From Stenopsyche tienmushanensis (Eukaryota > Arthropoda > Insecta > Trichoptera > Stenopsychidae), in contig WACJ01000259.1 in NCBI GenBank assembly GCA_008973525.1, positions 62,001 through 126,000 on the forward strand: DNA of 64,000 nucleotides, in the 5' to 3' direction. Below, in pieces: positions 37,803 to 51,819 of the stretch (the stretch's first letter is position 1; each line of letters opens with the position of its first letter). A program made the position numbers and the translations under genes. Below the pieces are notes generated by a model, which was not told the DNA's origin, did not search any database, and worked only from the letters and a program-made list of their open reading frames with translations.

Positions 37803-39336
37803 GTTATACATATTATTTTTAAATCTCATACTTGGACTATTCGCTTTTGATGATGCTATCTATGAACATCAGCGTTTATCTACTTATGAATGTATTTTAT
37901 GATGCTTTAGATCACATTACCACCACACCCTTTTCCAAAATCATAATAGTTTGATAAGATAAGATAAATCCTATTGGAATGGAAGTGGTGGAGTCCCGAT
38001 GTGAGCCCTGTTGCACCATAAATAGTGTTATTTATTTTTAGGATCGCCGCCCACTGGTGTGTGAGCTAAATGAAGTTAAATTTTACTTCCTGTGATTCCA
38101 GGTCGTCTCCCGTGTGTACGTGTAGCGGCATGCTAGTCGCCACAGAAGCACGGACAATCAACCTATAAATGGCACCAATTTTGGCGCCAAAATTGACGTT
38201 CCCAAGTCGAAAGAGGAATTGCTAAAGGGGGGCGACGCTCGGCCATCATTCCAAACGCTAACCAGTACGCCTGTAAAAGTGCAAATTCAAAAATAACCAC
38301 ATCCACACTTCGCTACAAAACAGACAATTTTCAAAAGTAACCCTACAGAAAACATACTCAGTGAGAAGCAGTGCTGAAAGGACTCAGTTTATAAATAAAG
38401 TTCCACATAAAATGCATTCACACCGCAAAAGCAACGAAAATTCTTCAATTGTGCTATATTTTTGAAAGGATCGCACGACAATAATCGATCAAAAGGATTG
38501 TGCATACCGAAATAAGGAGATATGAAGTTCTAACAATAACGCAGAACCGTTAACATAAAAACGTCCAATAGTTGTACAAATTGCTGTCTCATTTCATACA
38601 AAAGTATTTTTCAAACTTCATTCCGACGACGAGCCCTAGACGATTTGATACCTTCAAAACCTTGTTGAATATTCTTATGAATATTTTTACTTACATATTT
38701 AAGTCTCCCGAAAACTAAGTGCACGCACAAATCACTCCGTACTTGAAGGAATAGGGGACTTAAAATAATATTTTTATCATATTCGCTAGTAAATTGATAT
38801 ATACATGAACGTAATAAGATACATGCAAACTTTATATTTTTCTAATTAGAGTACATCGTAGACAAATAGTGAATTTTATAAAATAATTTTCTCCAACATA
38901 GTGCTTTCCATAACCCCCCGTAAGACATTGCGTGTTACATTTATTCCAATATAAAAATATATTTATACAAAAAAAATCCTTCAATCGCCAATTAATACTT
39001 AAAAAGAGCTTTATAAGCTTATTCCAAAATATACAAATATATCAGATCGAGTGCTTTTTAATTTATTAATCTTATATAATTGTGGACAGTTTTCAAATTA
39101 AAGTTCAACATAACAAATTCTATGATAAGGGATGAAACATAAACGCTTATAAAATTGTGGCTATATAGTTGTTCAAATATATATTTAAATAATTGTGATG
39201 ATCGAAAGTTATATTAGATTTAATGTTCGTGAAGAATAAGTTTTGTTCCGTAGAAAAATTTTAGCAAACAAATTGGCTGTATAATATATATCAGTGCCAA
39301 GTTCAAAATTGTGATTTTTTTACAAGGACTTTATAA
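37803..39336. other. Upstream region of the reductase gene
   Basis: It includes the promoter candidate at 38164-38194 and probable 5' UTR or leader-intron sequence. No upstream coding exon in phase with the reductase was found, and the ATG is preceded by an in-frame stop. Confidence 0.45.
38164..38194 (+). promoter_or_regulatory. Candidate core promoter: TATA-like box next to an E2F-type palindrome
   Basis: A TATAAAT box (38164-38170) is followed six bases later by the perfect 18-base palindrome AATTTTGGCGCCAAAATT (38177-38194). Its centre matches the known E2F consensus TTTGGCGC. It lies about 1.15 kb upstream of the reductase ATG on the same strand. A pyrimidine tract ending in AG at 39316-39326, just before the ATG, could be the acceptor of a 5' leader intron. 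That this is the reductase promoter is inference; no transcript evidence is available. Confidence 0.28.
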
Positions 39337-42214
39337 ATGTTCAATATGGCTTCGTCCACAGCAGCTATAGAATCTAGAATGAATAATCAACCGAATGGAA
39401 TCATTCCCGGTTTCAGCAAATCGGAATACTTGCCAGTTGCAGACTTTTATGCGGACAGATCGATATTCATCACCGGCGGGACTGGTTTTATGGGAAAGGT
39501 AAATTGATTTTATATTTATTCAATCCTATATCCGTTATATAACATTATAACAACAATATGCAAGTTTGTAAAGTTGGATTTTTAAACGTATATCGTTTAC
39601 CGTATTCTACATTGTCCACTTAGACGACTCCATCGTAGAAACATATTTTATTTACATCATTACAAATTCCTAAACTTTTGCATTGTTTTAAAATGCTTAT
39701 TGAATATTGTATTGTAATATATTGTAATATATATTGTAATATATAAAAAATATTAAATTTATATTTATTCATAAAATATTCAATTTACGTCTTTTCAGGT
39801 TTTAGTAGAAAAACTATTAAGATCATGTCCGAAAATCAAAAATATATTCCTATTAATGAGACCAAAGAAAGGTCAAGATGTAACATCGAGACTCAACGAA
39901 CTCACAAGTTCACCGGTAAGTCGTATATATTTTTTTACATTACGCTAATACTGAAATGGATGTTCAAACGTCTTGTTTTGAATAATGGAACATTCAATAT
40001 TATTTTACAGCTCTTTGAGACAATAAGGAAAGAGAGGCCAAATGAACTGAGTAAGATTGTACCGATATCGGGCGATGTCACTGAATCCGATCTTGGAATG
40101 TCAAAGTTTGATCAGTCCACATTAACACAAAAGGTATTGAAATGAACTCAATTTTGTTGATTAGCAATTTAAAATTTCTATCATATAAACTTGGTTATAT
40201 TTAAAATTATAAATATTATTATTTTAAAAAACTACCTGAATTATAACATAATGCTTTTATACGTTACAGGTTTCCATTGTTTTCCATTCTGCCGCCACAG
40301 TGAAGTTTGATGAAAAATTAAAATTATCAGTATCTATCAATATGCTCGGAACGAAGAGGCTAATAGAACTTTGTCATCGAATGCAAAAATTAGATGTGAA
40401 TACATTTATTTAATGTTGTGCAATTTATTTAATTATTATGTTAATAAATATAAAAATTGCAATGTTGTATTTTATTTCAGGCTCTTATTCATGTTTCAAC
40501 GGCTTATTGTAATTGTGACAGACCAGTTGTAGATGAAATTGTATATCCGCCTCCATTCGAACCAGATCACATTGTAAGTCTTGTAAATTGGATGAAAGAA
40601 GATTTATTGGATACAGTTACGCCAGAGCTCATAGGTTTGATTTTAATTATTTGCATTTTTAAATTCGTATAATCTGATTACTACCGTAAAAAGAAAATCA
40701 ATGTATATATTTATTTTAATAAAAATATAATAGCTTAAATATTTCACTTATTTCAGGAGATAGACCTAACACTTATACTTTTACAAAAGCCCTCGCTGAA
40801 GATATGTTGCTGAAGGAATGTGGAAACTTACCTGTTGCTATTGTCAGACCTTCTATTGGTAAAATATCATTACCTTATCTTATATATGATATTCTTACAA
40901 TCATTGATTAAATTATAGCAAGAAATTTGAAGCATTTAACTATGAACACTATATAATTTAAACATATTGTTCAACAGTCCTATCATCAAGACGTGAACCC
41001 GTTGATGGTTGGCTAGACAATTTGAATGGACCTACGGGAATTATGGCCGCTGCTGGCAAAGGGTTTTTCCGAACTATGCTATGCCACGGTAACAAAACAG
41101 CCGATTTAGTGCCAGTTGATACTGTTATTAATTTAATGGTTGTAGCTGCATGGAGAACAGCTACTGCTAGGTAATACAATTAAACGAGTATGAAAATGTT
41201 ATACATTTGAAAATAATGAATAATAAAATAAATTCAAGTGTGATTGTCTCAAATACTTCTAATAATTATTTAATTGTATTTCAGATTTGAAGGCCTAACT
41301 GTATACAATTGTTGTACCGGTCAACAAAAGCCGATTGTTTGGAAAGATTTTGTTGGCCTCTGCTTTACTTACATCAGACAGCATCCATTCAGTATGTTAT
41401 ATTTGAAAATGCACCGATTTAACATATCCGTTGTATTTCATAAATGATTCTAATCATGCATTATTTGTCAACTAGATGAACTTATGTGGTGGCCTGGTGG
41501 AGAAGTTCGTTCCAGTAGGATAGTATATTGTATAGAAAATTCAATCTATCATCGGTTACCTGCTGTAATAATTGACTTTTTTGCAAAATTAATGGGAAAA
41601 CGACCAATGTAAGAAAAGATCATTTTATTTTATCGAGATATTTATTACTTGTTTTAACGTCAAGTACACATATTAAATTTATTATTTGTAAAATGTTATA
41701 ACAAGATTTTTTTATTGTTATTTCAGCATGATGAGAATTCAAGACAAATTACAAAAGGCAGCTTCTTGTTTGGAATATTTCACCACAAAAGAATGGATGT
41801 TCAGAGACGATAATGTGCGACGATTGTGTACTTATTTATCACCTGAAGATCAAGTAAAATTTGACTTTGATGTCAAGAATATTGACTGGGATTCCTACCT
41901 CCAAAGCTATATTTTGGGTATAAGACAGTTTATCTTTAAGGAAAACTCTAGCTCATTACCAAAAGCTAGAAGTCAATTAAACAGGTATTAAAACAACCTT
42001 AGGCTATATTTATCGATATTTCATCGTCTATAAAAACGGTTATTAATTATTTTATTGTTATTTCAGATTACACTGGTGTCATCAACTTGCGCAATTTGTT
42101 GTTATATTATTAATGTGGCGGTTTATATTCATGCGCTCAGCTAACTTGAGACGATTATGGGCTTTATCACTTAAATGTCTTCTCAATATGGCAAAATTAA
42201 TTCAATTGGTTTGA
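39337..42214 (+). CDS. FAR: Fatty acyl-CoA reductase, insect FAR family (CG5065-like), 11 coding exons
   Basis: Exons: 39337-39498, 39799-39915, 40011-40133, 40270-40395, 40481-40634, 40757-40858, 40978-41170, 41285-41391, 41476-41608, 41727-41984 and 42067-42214. All ten introns (82-300 nt) are GT-AG. The joined frame is 1623 nt, giving 540 residues and a TGA stop. An in-frame TAA directly precedes the ATG, which supports this start; a second ATG lies three codons later. Seen in the protein: Rossmann motif TGGTGFMGK (46-54), [10 protein letters not shown] (140-149), HVSTAYCN (180-187), active-site YTFTK (234-238), VRPSIV (257-262), a FAR C-terminal domain (about 385-485) and a hydrophobic stretch near 499-513 that could anchor it in a membrane. 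By family knowledge it reduces fatty acyl-CoA to fatty alcohol with NADPH, for wax, cuticular lipid or pheromone supply. Length and motifs are complete. The physiological role and the exact paralog are inference. Confidence 0.96.
39696..39745. repeat. Short ATTGTAATAT tandem run in reductase intron 1
   Basis: About four imperfect units of ATTGTAATATAT lie within intron 1 (39499-39798). This is simple-sequence expansion with no evident function. Confidence 0.55.
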
Positions 42215-42790
42215 TTTTGACCTCAAACAATACCATCGTTAGTTATATCTCATACTGTATTACATTCGAAACCACTTTGACCATGAAAAAATATAGAGAA
42301 AAAAAGTTAATGATAAAAAAAATTGTTCATATTAAAACATCAACTCAAACTAAATGAATGTGCAAAATATGAGACTATTTCATATCGCCACTTTTTCAGA
42401 TATGAGTCAAATACCAAATGAAGGTTTCACATTAAGTTAATACTATTTCTAATAATTAATATTATATGGTCATAAATTAGAAGTAATATTTCAATACATT
42501 CATATTGTTGATTATGTTTCATAACAATACATTTATGTATGTTTGAAACTCTCTTAATACTTCGGTCCCTTTTACGTGATTATGTTTTCGCATTTATTCA
42601 TTTTATGAATACATGATTGATTGTCGATAATCCCCGAGAATTTAGAAAACGTTTTGAATTCACCGTTGTCACTTTTACAACTTTACATATATTGTATTTT
42701 TAATGTAGAAAAATGTAATCACATCAATATGCATTATTAACATGTGTATTCTTTCTTAATTACTCAATAGAAAGTAAAACGGAATTCTAA

Positions 42791-42796
42791 AATAAA
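42791..42796 (+). terminator. Candidate poly(A) signal of the reductase gene
   Basis: AATAAA lies 577 bases after the reductase stop, in AT-rich sequence with no competing frame. The distance fits an ordinary insect 3' UTR. Further AATAAA motifs occur downstream, so longer transcripts are possible. Confidence 0.4.
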
Positions 42797-45700
42797 CTTT
42801 GTTGTAAATTCTTAATATCCAATTTGATAGCGTTTCGACAAAACAGAATCAGAGAATTACTAGTTAATTCAGATATTTTTATATTTTGCATATTAATTCA
42901 TTTGTGGTTTCGTAGATCAGTTCGAAATGAATTATCATTGCAACTGAGACATATTTGATGATTTTTTCTTTATATTTTTTATGCTCTATGACCATTTAAC
43001 ACCATAGCAGTAGCAGTCAATGAGGTTTTACATAAAAATAATATTTTAACGAACACACGAAATGTCTGTGTTCAATAATCTATAAAATTATATTAATGAA
43101 AAGATATTAGAAAGTGTTAATCGAATAAATTCTCTCGGCGATAGAGACTAACCAAATATAAATAATAGTAAACATTTTGCAAACGTCTACGAATGCTGCT
43201 TAGTTATGGTAGTCAAAAATGGTGCAGGAATGGTGCGTTTTTTTAATTTTCAATAATTTAACCCTTTCTTAGTGCATTATATTTATAAAACTGGTTAAAA
43301 ATGTGTTTAAAAAAATATTTTTTGTTCTTAATGTGTAAATAGATAAATTTTAAAATTAAATCTGAAAATAGATAAAAATCATTTTCGTTCAATATTTTTA
43401 GTATTTAACATCAAATCGATTATTTAACATTATATAACATCTTTGGAGCAAAACTGATAGTTTAATCAGTTTTCAGGATTCACTCTGAAAGGGTTAAAAG
43501 TGCTGAAATTTTCTATAAGAACGTTAGTTTACATTATTATTTCATTGAAATTTTATTTATTTTATATTTATTTATTTGATAACAGTGGAATAAAATTTCA
43601 ATGTCATAGGAAAATTCGCAGTCACAATGACAAAAATTAGCTTTATTTACTTATGTATATATGTTTTATTTTTCTTCTTAATTCATAAAGTTTTTTCATA
43701 AAAAAAATAGAAATAACGGATAAAAAAATTATGATACAAAAATCTTTTGTCATTTATACACTTGCCAGTGTGATTTATAAATTTATTCCTAATGGCTAAA
43801 TTTTATTATTTATAAAGACACCCATCACTTGCATTTCATCGGAGACTGAAATTGTGAGAAGACCGACATATCACATTTTCTTTGGGATAGCTATTTTATC
43901 ATCTTTTTTTTTTTAAGAAAATTTGTGTTTAATTATTATAACGTTATTTTGCAATATATTGTATTTCCATTAATAATATTTATCTCAATCGAAACTAAAT
44001 GGATGTGGCATTGATAATGTATACCTATAATTGAATTTCAGTCAAATCCATATAATGAAACATTGGAACAATCCATATTATTCGTTTGACCGGATTTACA
44101 AAAACATTGGACTTCAAATATGATTGTAAATATTACAACTAGATAGATAAATAATTTTAACATTTGAGAGATGTTTCAAAATGATATAATATACAATGGG
44201 ATAGGGTAAATAATTGGATTTTGATATAAATATTTTTCTCATCCGGAAGGTGTTGAAAGTATTCAATTTAGAATATAAAGACCCCGCCCCTCCCTCCCAT
44301 AAGGATAGTTAAAAATTCCAAATCTTTGTAAAAGTTAGAATTAATACATGTTTTTATAAGGTATTTGTTTCTAAATGTTCTTCCAAATTTGATCACATTG
44401 AATGATTGAATTCAGCTCTATCATATAAGGTTTCCAAGCTCTATATAATATGAACTAATTTATAATTAAGTTATTATTTGTTTTTGTTGGTTTTTATTTT
44501 ATTTATTATTTATATTTTATGCATTATAAAGTTGCTTTTTAACAAATTTTCGTTTTATTTTACTTCACCGTTACCTCCGATCGTAATCATGATCGCTCGT
44601 TCTGTTTTTTTGTGTCGTTAATTTTAATGTATGTAAATTTGATCCAATGTTAAAATTAATTATTGTCAATCGAAAAAGATATTTGAATGTCCAGCACGTG
44701 GGAAAATCATCATTGTTAAAACTCCTTCATTATAATAATTGTATCAGATTAGTCCATATGTTCATGTGTATTTAAATAAGCATACTTTTTATTCACAGCA
44801 AAATAAAAACGACTTAATTAAAATTTGCTTGCAATAACTTCTACAATCGTCTAGCTTGAAAATCTATTATTGTATAAAATAATATAGTTCTGTGCGGCAA
44901 ATTTAGATTTTGTGTTAATCTAATACATCAGCAGCCCTGGTTATGCATCAACAAGACTTGTTAGAGTTTTGTTAAATATGCATGAATTTATAGACTGACC
45001 TAGTTTATAACATTTTTCAAGGAAATGAAATTTACAATATGCTTACAAAACCTTAAATGCTCGTTATTATTGAATATATACTGATTTTTACTTGCTTTTT
45101 TAAACTATTTACAAAGAGTGGCAGTTTACTTCTTGATAATAATTTTACACTATAAATCCAATGATATAATTAGATGGAAATACTTGTTTTAATGTTTTTG
45201 GAGTCGTTTACTTATTCGGATGGTATCCTTAACTTACGACGGACTACTCGTCCAATTTATGACATGAAGAGACTAATGGTACATTAAAGTTTAAGATCCT
45301 TGCTCTAGTGATCACTTATTAGCTATTCATATGTACTTTTCTTTTGCACGGTGAGAATGATATCATTATAAAATTCATTGAAATGAAAATCTCCAATCTA
45401 TTATATCATTTATTAAAAAAAAAACAATACGGAGCTAAACTGAAATATTATCCATTAAATGTAAATATTCTTACTCATAATATATAGATAGTACAAAACA
45501 CCAATAGTTAATAGCGCACAAGTATTACCTAACATACTTCTTACACGACCACAAATCTTTATTAATCTTTATTATTCATTTAAGCTTCCGTATTATTTTT
45601 CTCATTATAGATTTCATCAAAAAACAATAACATTCATCGATCCTTAGGCACAACACTTTGGATAATTTTAAATATCTTCCTGAATATCACAAATCAAGCT

Positions 45701-48471
45701 TCTTCTGTATATTAAAATATTTTTAATTAACGTGTATCTGTTATATTGAATTGAGTTCTCGCGTGTGTTTATCAAAAATGGTCATATTTTTGGCTCTCTT
45801 ATTAATATTTTGTAATTATAAATTTGCCAAAAGTTTTACGTTGTATTACGTGTATATAGCCTGCTCAATATTTTGAATTTGACCAGATTTGACGTATACG
45901 CATGGTTCTCAATTCGCTGATGAATTTATTTTAAAAATCAAAGTTTTCCAAAATAAAAATATTCGTTTGAATCTATATATTGATAAACAAAATTAAAGAA
46001 TGTTCGATGCTATTTGACTATATATATGTTTGAAAATTTATTTTTAAATGGAATGAATTCTCCATAGATAAGCTATGAAATAATGTGAATAGTTAAACTA
46101 AGTATATTTTTAAATTATTCCTCGTATTTCATTAATATCTATCTACTCCATTTTGTGACTATTTTAAGGCAAAATTTAATTATAAAGCTTCTATTAATCT
46201 TAAGGAAAAAATGGATAAAACCTAGGATTATTAACTTAGACTACAAATATATATATATAAATATATATAATATGTGTATACATATATTTGTATATTACCC
46301 TGCTCAAAATCATAAACAATATAATCAAATATTAATGTTGCAATGGAGAAATAGAATAATTGATTTTTTTATAAAATCAATGTTTCAGAAAAATTATGTC
46401 CAACTCGATTTGATTTTAAAATCCAACCATTTCGATGAAAGTGAATTATAATTATTTATATATAGTCATCTGTCTGCGATCAAATTTGAGAACAGGTTTC
46501 ATTGAATAAATTTCTAAAAGACATTCAACCCAAAAACTACCTGCTTATATTATACAAGTATCATATTAAAGAAAAATAATTGAACTTTCTGATAAAGACG
46601 ACACTTTTAATTCCATTGACCGTTTTAAAAAGACTGTATAAAGATGAGGATTTAATATGATAATTTTTTTTCCGTCAAGATAAGACTTTATTTGAATAAA
46701 AATGTCAATTTGTGTGAAATAATAATTTATATTACACAAAATCTACGTTTATCTATATATTGTATTTTAAAAAGATCTCATAAATACTATATAAAAAATT
46801 TAATTTGAATGATTAACTTCATATATTACAGCGGTCGACAAAGTTATTAAAAGTCAGATAATAAAAATGATGAAAAACTCATCTATTACGAACAAAGTAC
46901 TATTACATTGTGAATTTAGTGGTCCATAAGCCCAAAAAAGTTGCCGACTGCCGATATATTGTATGCATATATTTATAAATCATTGAATGTTTTAGGAATT
47001 TATTTACTTCAGATGAAACACGTTTGTAATAAAATGCTTTAATTGATTATTTACATAGACTAAAAAATTCTTCCAAGATGTTAAATAATCAATGAAGAAA
47101 CATTTCACGCAAATAAAATAAATGGTTGGATGTTTATCTATGTTTAGATGGAAAACTTATCCTGATGAATTTTATTCTAAAATCTTTTCATACTTTAAGT
47201 AAGGACGTAGAAAGAATCTGTACTCTTTTATTCTTAAGCTATAATCTTTTATACTTTATCAACGGTAATGATCATATTTTATTTACTCTCAATGTATCAA
47301 TTTATTGAAATACAAGGGAGCGTCCAATGAAATGATTTGGAATGAACTACTCTCAACGAAAAAAAAAACCTAAATAATACCCCCTGATAATACCTCTAAG
47401 CATCATTATTTTCTATATGAGGTGCTATTGTGAATCATAGTGCAACTTATCATGGTGAAATATTAATTTAATATTATTTGTACATAGATTTTTCCTACAT
47501 AAAATAATTGCTTATTTCATAATGAATTTCATTATTCAAACTTGATTTTTATACATTTTTCATAGTAGTTAATATATAGACGAAATAAACTTGTGTTCCA
47601 TCGGTCATTTAATGCAAAAAAAAATCCATTTATAAGAAAGCCAAATGTGTGTGTGAAATATATGGATAAATATTAAAATGTAAAACGCTAAAATATCTTG
47701 TTATGTTTAAGCCGATATGGTAAAATGTGAGATATTTTTTTAAAAAAGGGATATCTAATTTAAGGTGAATCCTTGTTACACAATTCAAAGAATAAAAATT
47801 AAAATAAATGACATTTCATCGTGAATATGTTACGTGTGATTCTGTTGTTAAGTTTGAGTCGGTGAATTAATAATGAAAACTTATAAACTAAAAAGATGTT
47901 GGTTTTAAGGCATATTATTGTAAAATGTGAATTTTGAAAAATCGTATTGCTTAGTAAATTTACTGAAAGTGTTTAGATTGTAGCAGCATTTGGAAAGAAA
48001 ATAGTTGCATTATTGTAAGACAGGTTGTCGATAGGTAACGGCTTGGCCCCCGTGTGAAGAAGGGCCACTGCAGTTTATCTTATTTATTGTGAATATAAGC
48101 TTGTTTTCATCATGCTGGCAATAAAAGTATTATAAATTATAAAATTGACGTATTTATTACTCGCTCATATTTACTACGACTCTGGTAATTTTGTTCAAAT
48201 TTGTATAGAATTTTTCAAATGTGTATAAACATTGATGCCATTATTATGTTTTCTTTTTCAGGACATCTGAAATTTTATTTACCTATTTATTGCAAGAGAT
48301 TAATATGCATTTGATTTGTTTATTAATTTTTCTTTTTATCAATAATTTCTAAATATTAGTAGTTTATAAAATGTTACTCAATAACTTAAGTTACTCAACG
48401 ACTTAAAAAATTACAAGTACTTATTTTTATGCACATTATTTAATGCTGATTTAAGCTGCATTTTCAACGCA
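42797..48471. other. Very AT-rich non-coding stretch downstream of the reductase
   Basis: About 5.7 kb with no frame above 100 codons, no recognised family and no matched inverted ends. AATAAA motifs occur at many points, including one at about 48119 in a less AT-biased context (CATCATGCTGGCAATAAAAG). Confidence 0.5.
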
Positions 48472-48830
48472 ACGCCCTAGCGAGGAAAGGAGAGACTGGA
48501 CTCTGCACTCCAGAAAGCCCTTTCCAATAGAATCATAAAGTTCGTCTAGAGTAGTTTTCCACTGTCTCTCGAAGAAAACTACTCAGTCTTACACACTCCC
48601 TATCGAGACGATCACCGGTTTGTCAATACATTAATTCAAGAGAACCGCTGGGTGAGCGTTCAAAATGAAACTCGGTGGTAATACTACCGTCAATATCGAG
48701 CGAATGAGGAGGTGAATGTATGATACAGACGAGATGGATGTAGCCCCTTCCTGTGAATGGATATTGAAGAGGCCCATAGTTCTGCAGTTGACTGTTTGTG
48801 GCTGCACTATGATGATGATGATGATTATTT
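48472..48830 (+). repeat. Rep1 copy e, best-preserved, with (GAT)n tail
   Basis: This is the reference copy for the family. It runs from the GCCCTAGCGAGGAAAGG region through GAAAACTACTCAGTC and CCCCTTCCTGTGAATGGATA, and ends in ACTATGATGATGATGATG. A simple ATG/GAT tail at one fixed end is typical of retroposed non-LTR elements (for example RTE-type) and of SINEs that use them. No reverse-transcriptase frame is visible in this 360-bp unit, so it is either a 5'-truncated or a non-autonomous element. Confidence 0.7.
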
Positions 48831-51384
48831 AACTGGAGCAAAGTGATTGAAACATTAAAAAATAAAGGCAAAAACAGAAATCATACAACAAATAAAGCAT
48901 AATTTTAATCATCAAAATATATCCACCAAATTTATTACAAGCTGCAGCGACATCAACAAAATTGTTCAAATTATAAGAGCAAACACAATTAATTTATTTA
49001 TTATAGCATCATTTTTATATTAATCTGATTGTCTCTATTATTTAATATTAATTAATATTTAGATATATCGCTAGTTTTATGGGAAGATATGCCATTGTGT
49101 ATGACGTAACCGTCTTCTTTTGGAAATCGTTCATATATTTACAAAATAATTCACTAGCGTCAGATGTTTTATGCCCTGTTTCAGCATTGGAAAATCCTAC
49201 AGATCTATGAATACAGTCATTCTTCCATCACTAAATATACCAATATCTAAACAAAAGCATATTTAGAGTAGAAAAACGTGCTATCCAGTGTAAATAATTG
49301 AAGTCACTTGTTCACTTTTTAAGTTGTATGACCTACTAAGTCTTTGCTTTTGATTGCTATGATATTTTTTTGTTTTGGTCTTGTTTGATCAGCTTTCTAA
49401 CCAGATTCAAATAATCTCTGTATTTCTACAAATATTTCAACGTCAAAGTATTTCAATTAATAGCTCAATCAAATAGATAAATGTTTCCTATTTATTCTCA
49501 TTAAATCCTATACATTTCTATCTAAATATATAAATTAGACAATCAATTACATAGTGAGACAATCAAGTACATGAAGAGTATGTTAATATTTACCGTTGAA
49601 ATTTTGATGAACATTTTTGTTCTTAGCTACATAAATTTTTAACCATAAAATATACAAATATATGAAAAATATTTACCAGTCTAATAATTTAAATATATTA
49701 TACACTATAATATTGAATCAATTCTGTAATAAATTAACATCTGATTAAGAAAACATGATGATTAAATTTGAATTGATAATCTGATTGTCAATGTATAAAG
49801 CTTATTATTCATCCAGATTAAATCAATATATGATCAATATGTACTTCAACGTTGAATATTTAATTTATAAATATATTAATTGATCATTTAAAATGTTATA
49901 ATTCTATTTAAAAACATTTTTACAGTTAATTGTATTCAATGAAATCGATTCAATTATAATTTTTTAAGTAGGTCAAAATGCCCTACCAAGCAATTTAACT
50001 GTCATTATTCAAATTGTTATAAAATCGAATTTATTGATTTCTTTTGTAAATATAAAAAAATAAATTCCAGTGATATTCCAAAGTGATATTACGGAACAAA
50101 GATGAATCATTCATTAACATAATTCATATTCAATTTTTAAAAAATAATAATCTCAACAACGGCTCTAAATAAAACAAATTATGTTGGCATCACTGCCAAC
50201 CAGTTTGACGGCTGAGCCTTTAACTTCAGTATTGGGCAGGCGTTTGCGGTGTTAGGTTGTGTCTATTTTATAACAGTGCAATTACAGCATATCTCCATTA
50301 TTATCATTCAAGCTGTCTTAAAGCAAGCAGATTATTAATAAACAGTGAGTACTATAATTGTCATAAAGCTACTGAATAATTATTTACACAATATTCATGA
50401 GAAAACATTTGCCGGTGATATGACGTTTATGCGTTTGTAATGAGACCGTATCCAGGACGAATTTATGATAACATTGCATTTGCAGCAAATGTACCCTCAT
50501 CGATTTGCATTAAGGCGCACTGTCGCAATTTTGGATCAAAATTGAGCATTTTATTAAAATTTGCATCAAGCACCAAAATAACTGAGACGTTTGTACAGCA
50601 CGGTTAAGTTCCATATATTATAAATATGTGTTATGCGGCCTCCGTAATTCATTCAAATTATCAATCATTAAAATTCAATAAACATATGCAAATATTCAAA
50701 TCATTTGTGTTTTTTTTTTACATGCATAATACCATAATACAGCCGATCATAATTAACTTTGCTGTATAACTGACAAATTTATAATGTATCCTAATAGAAT
50801 TCTGATATGTATGAAAACACGTTTTTTATACGTACAAATTGCTATGTGAGTATGCTCGTGCTAAATTTTGCGATCACTCATCAAACAAAACCATGAGTAA
50901 TTAGGGATTGACATTTCTTCCTCGTGCCATTTGGTCCTAACGCCAAACGAAGTCGTCCAGCTTAAATTAAATTCGACTGCATCCGCTGTTGTTTTACAAA
51001 CATTAAAAATAATTCCCGATGCATAATAAGTAACTATATTATTCTAATATTTAATTTCGATTATTTTAATATATTATAACATCAAATCGGTCTCGTATCG
51101 GATACACAATCACGCTAAAATATCTATCACCATATCTCCCTTCAAATTTATTCAACGATTAAAATAAATGATTGACATTGTTTCAGTCGTATCGCAATTA
51201 TTCAATAGTTAATGTTGTTTATAATTTGTTTTAAATGAAACATAAGCATTCATCGTATTTATGATCGAGGCTTCAATTTTAACACTAAATCTGCCGGCAC
51301 TTTTTGTCAGAGCCGTAACTAGGGGGTGGCAAAGCAGGCGCCCGCCACAGACGAAAATCTATTATCTATTAGTTCAGCAGGCCT
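48831..51384. other. Intergenic, no supported gene
   Basis: AT-rich, short frames only. At about 51309-51345 a GC-richer GCCGTAACTAGGGGGTGGC precedes the mariner remnant. Its first bases resemble the complement of the window's last bases. Confidence 0.45.
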
Positions 51385-51819
51385 TTGGGAGTAATTGGTT
51401 GTCCATATCACAAGTTCTCCGATAGCACAAGTCGTTCAAGGAGGGTCGAGAGGAGGTCATCGACGAATGTACATGATTATTTGGACTCTGACCAACGGTT
51501 GAGCCTTCAAGGGATAGCAAAAACTCTAAACACGACGAAAACAACCATTTATCGCATTGTAACCGAAGATTTTAACACAAAGACGCATGGAAACTTCATC
51601 ACGACAACGCGCCAAGCCACAGCGTCTTTGTTTTCAATGATTTCCTGGCCAGGACCCACATCTCATTATTTCCCAGCCTCTCTATAGTCCTGACCTAGCT
51701 TTCCCAGACTTTTTTGGTTTATTCACTTAAAAGGAGTCCTGAAATGGAAACATTGGGACACGATTGAAACCATCCAAGCTCATGTTACATCGCCCCTAAA
51801 TGACATCCCGAAGAACACT
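51385..51819 (+). pseudogene. Mariner transposase remnant with internal deletion
   Basis: The plus strand reads RLSLQGIAKTLNTTKTTIYR then IVTEDFNTK (the second helix-turn-helix), then in another frame WKLHHDNAPSHSVFVFNDFL then ARTHISLF (second catalytic Asp in HHDN). It resumes at 51751 with HWDTIETIQAHVTSPLNDIP. These are mariner motifs in the correct order. The segment with the first catalytic Asp is deleted, and frameshifts and stops interrupt the rest. Confidence 0.83.

Noticed and set aside
43000..48130. Possible very long 3' UTR of the reductase, ending at the AATAAA near 48119
   Set aside because: A nearer AATAAA exists at 42791, and AT-rich DNA yields many such motifs by chance. There is no transcript evidence.
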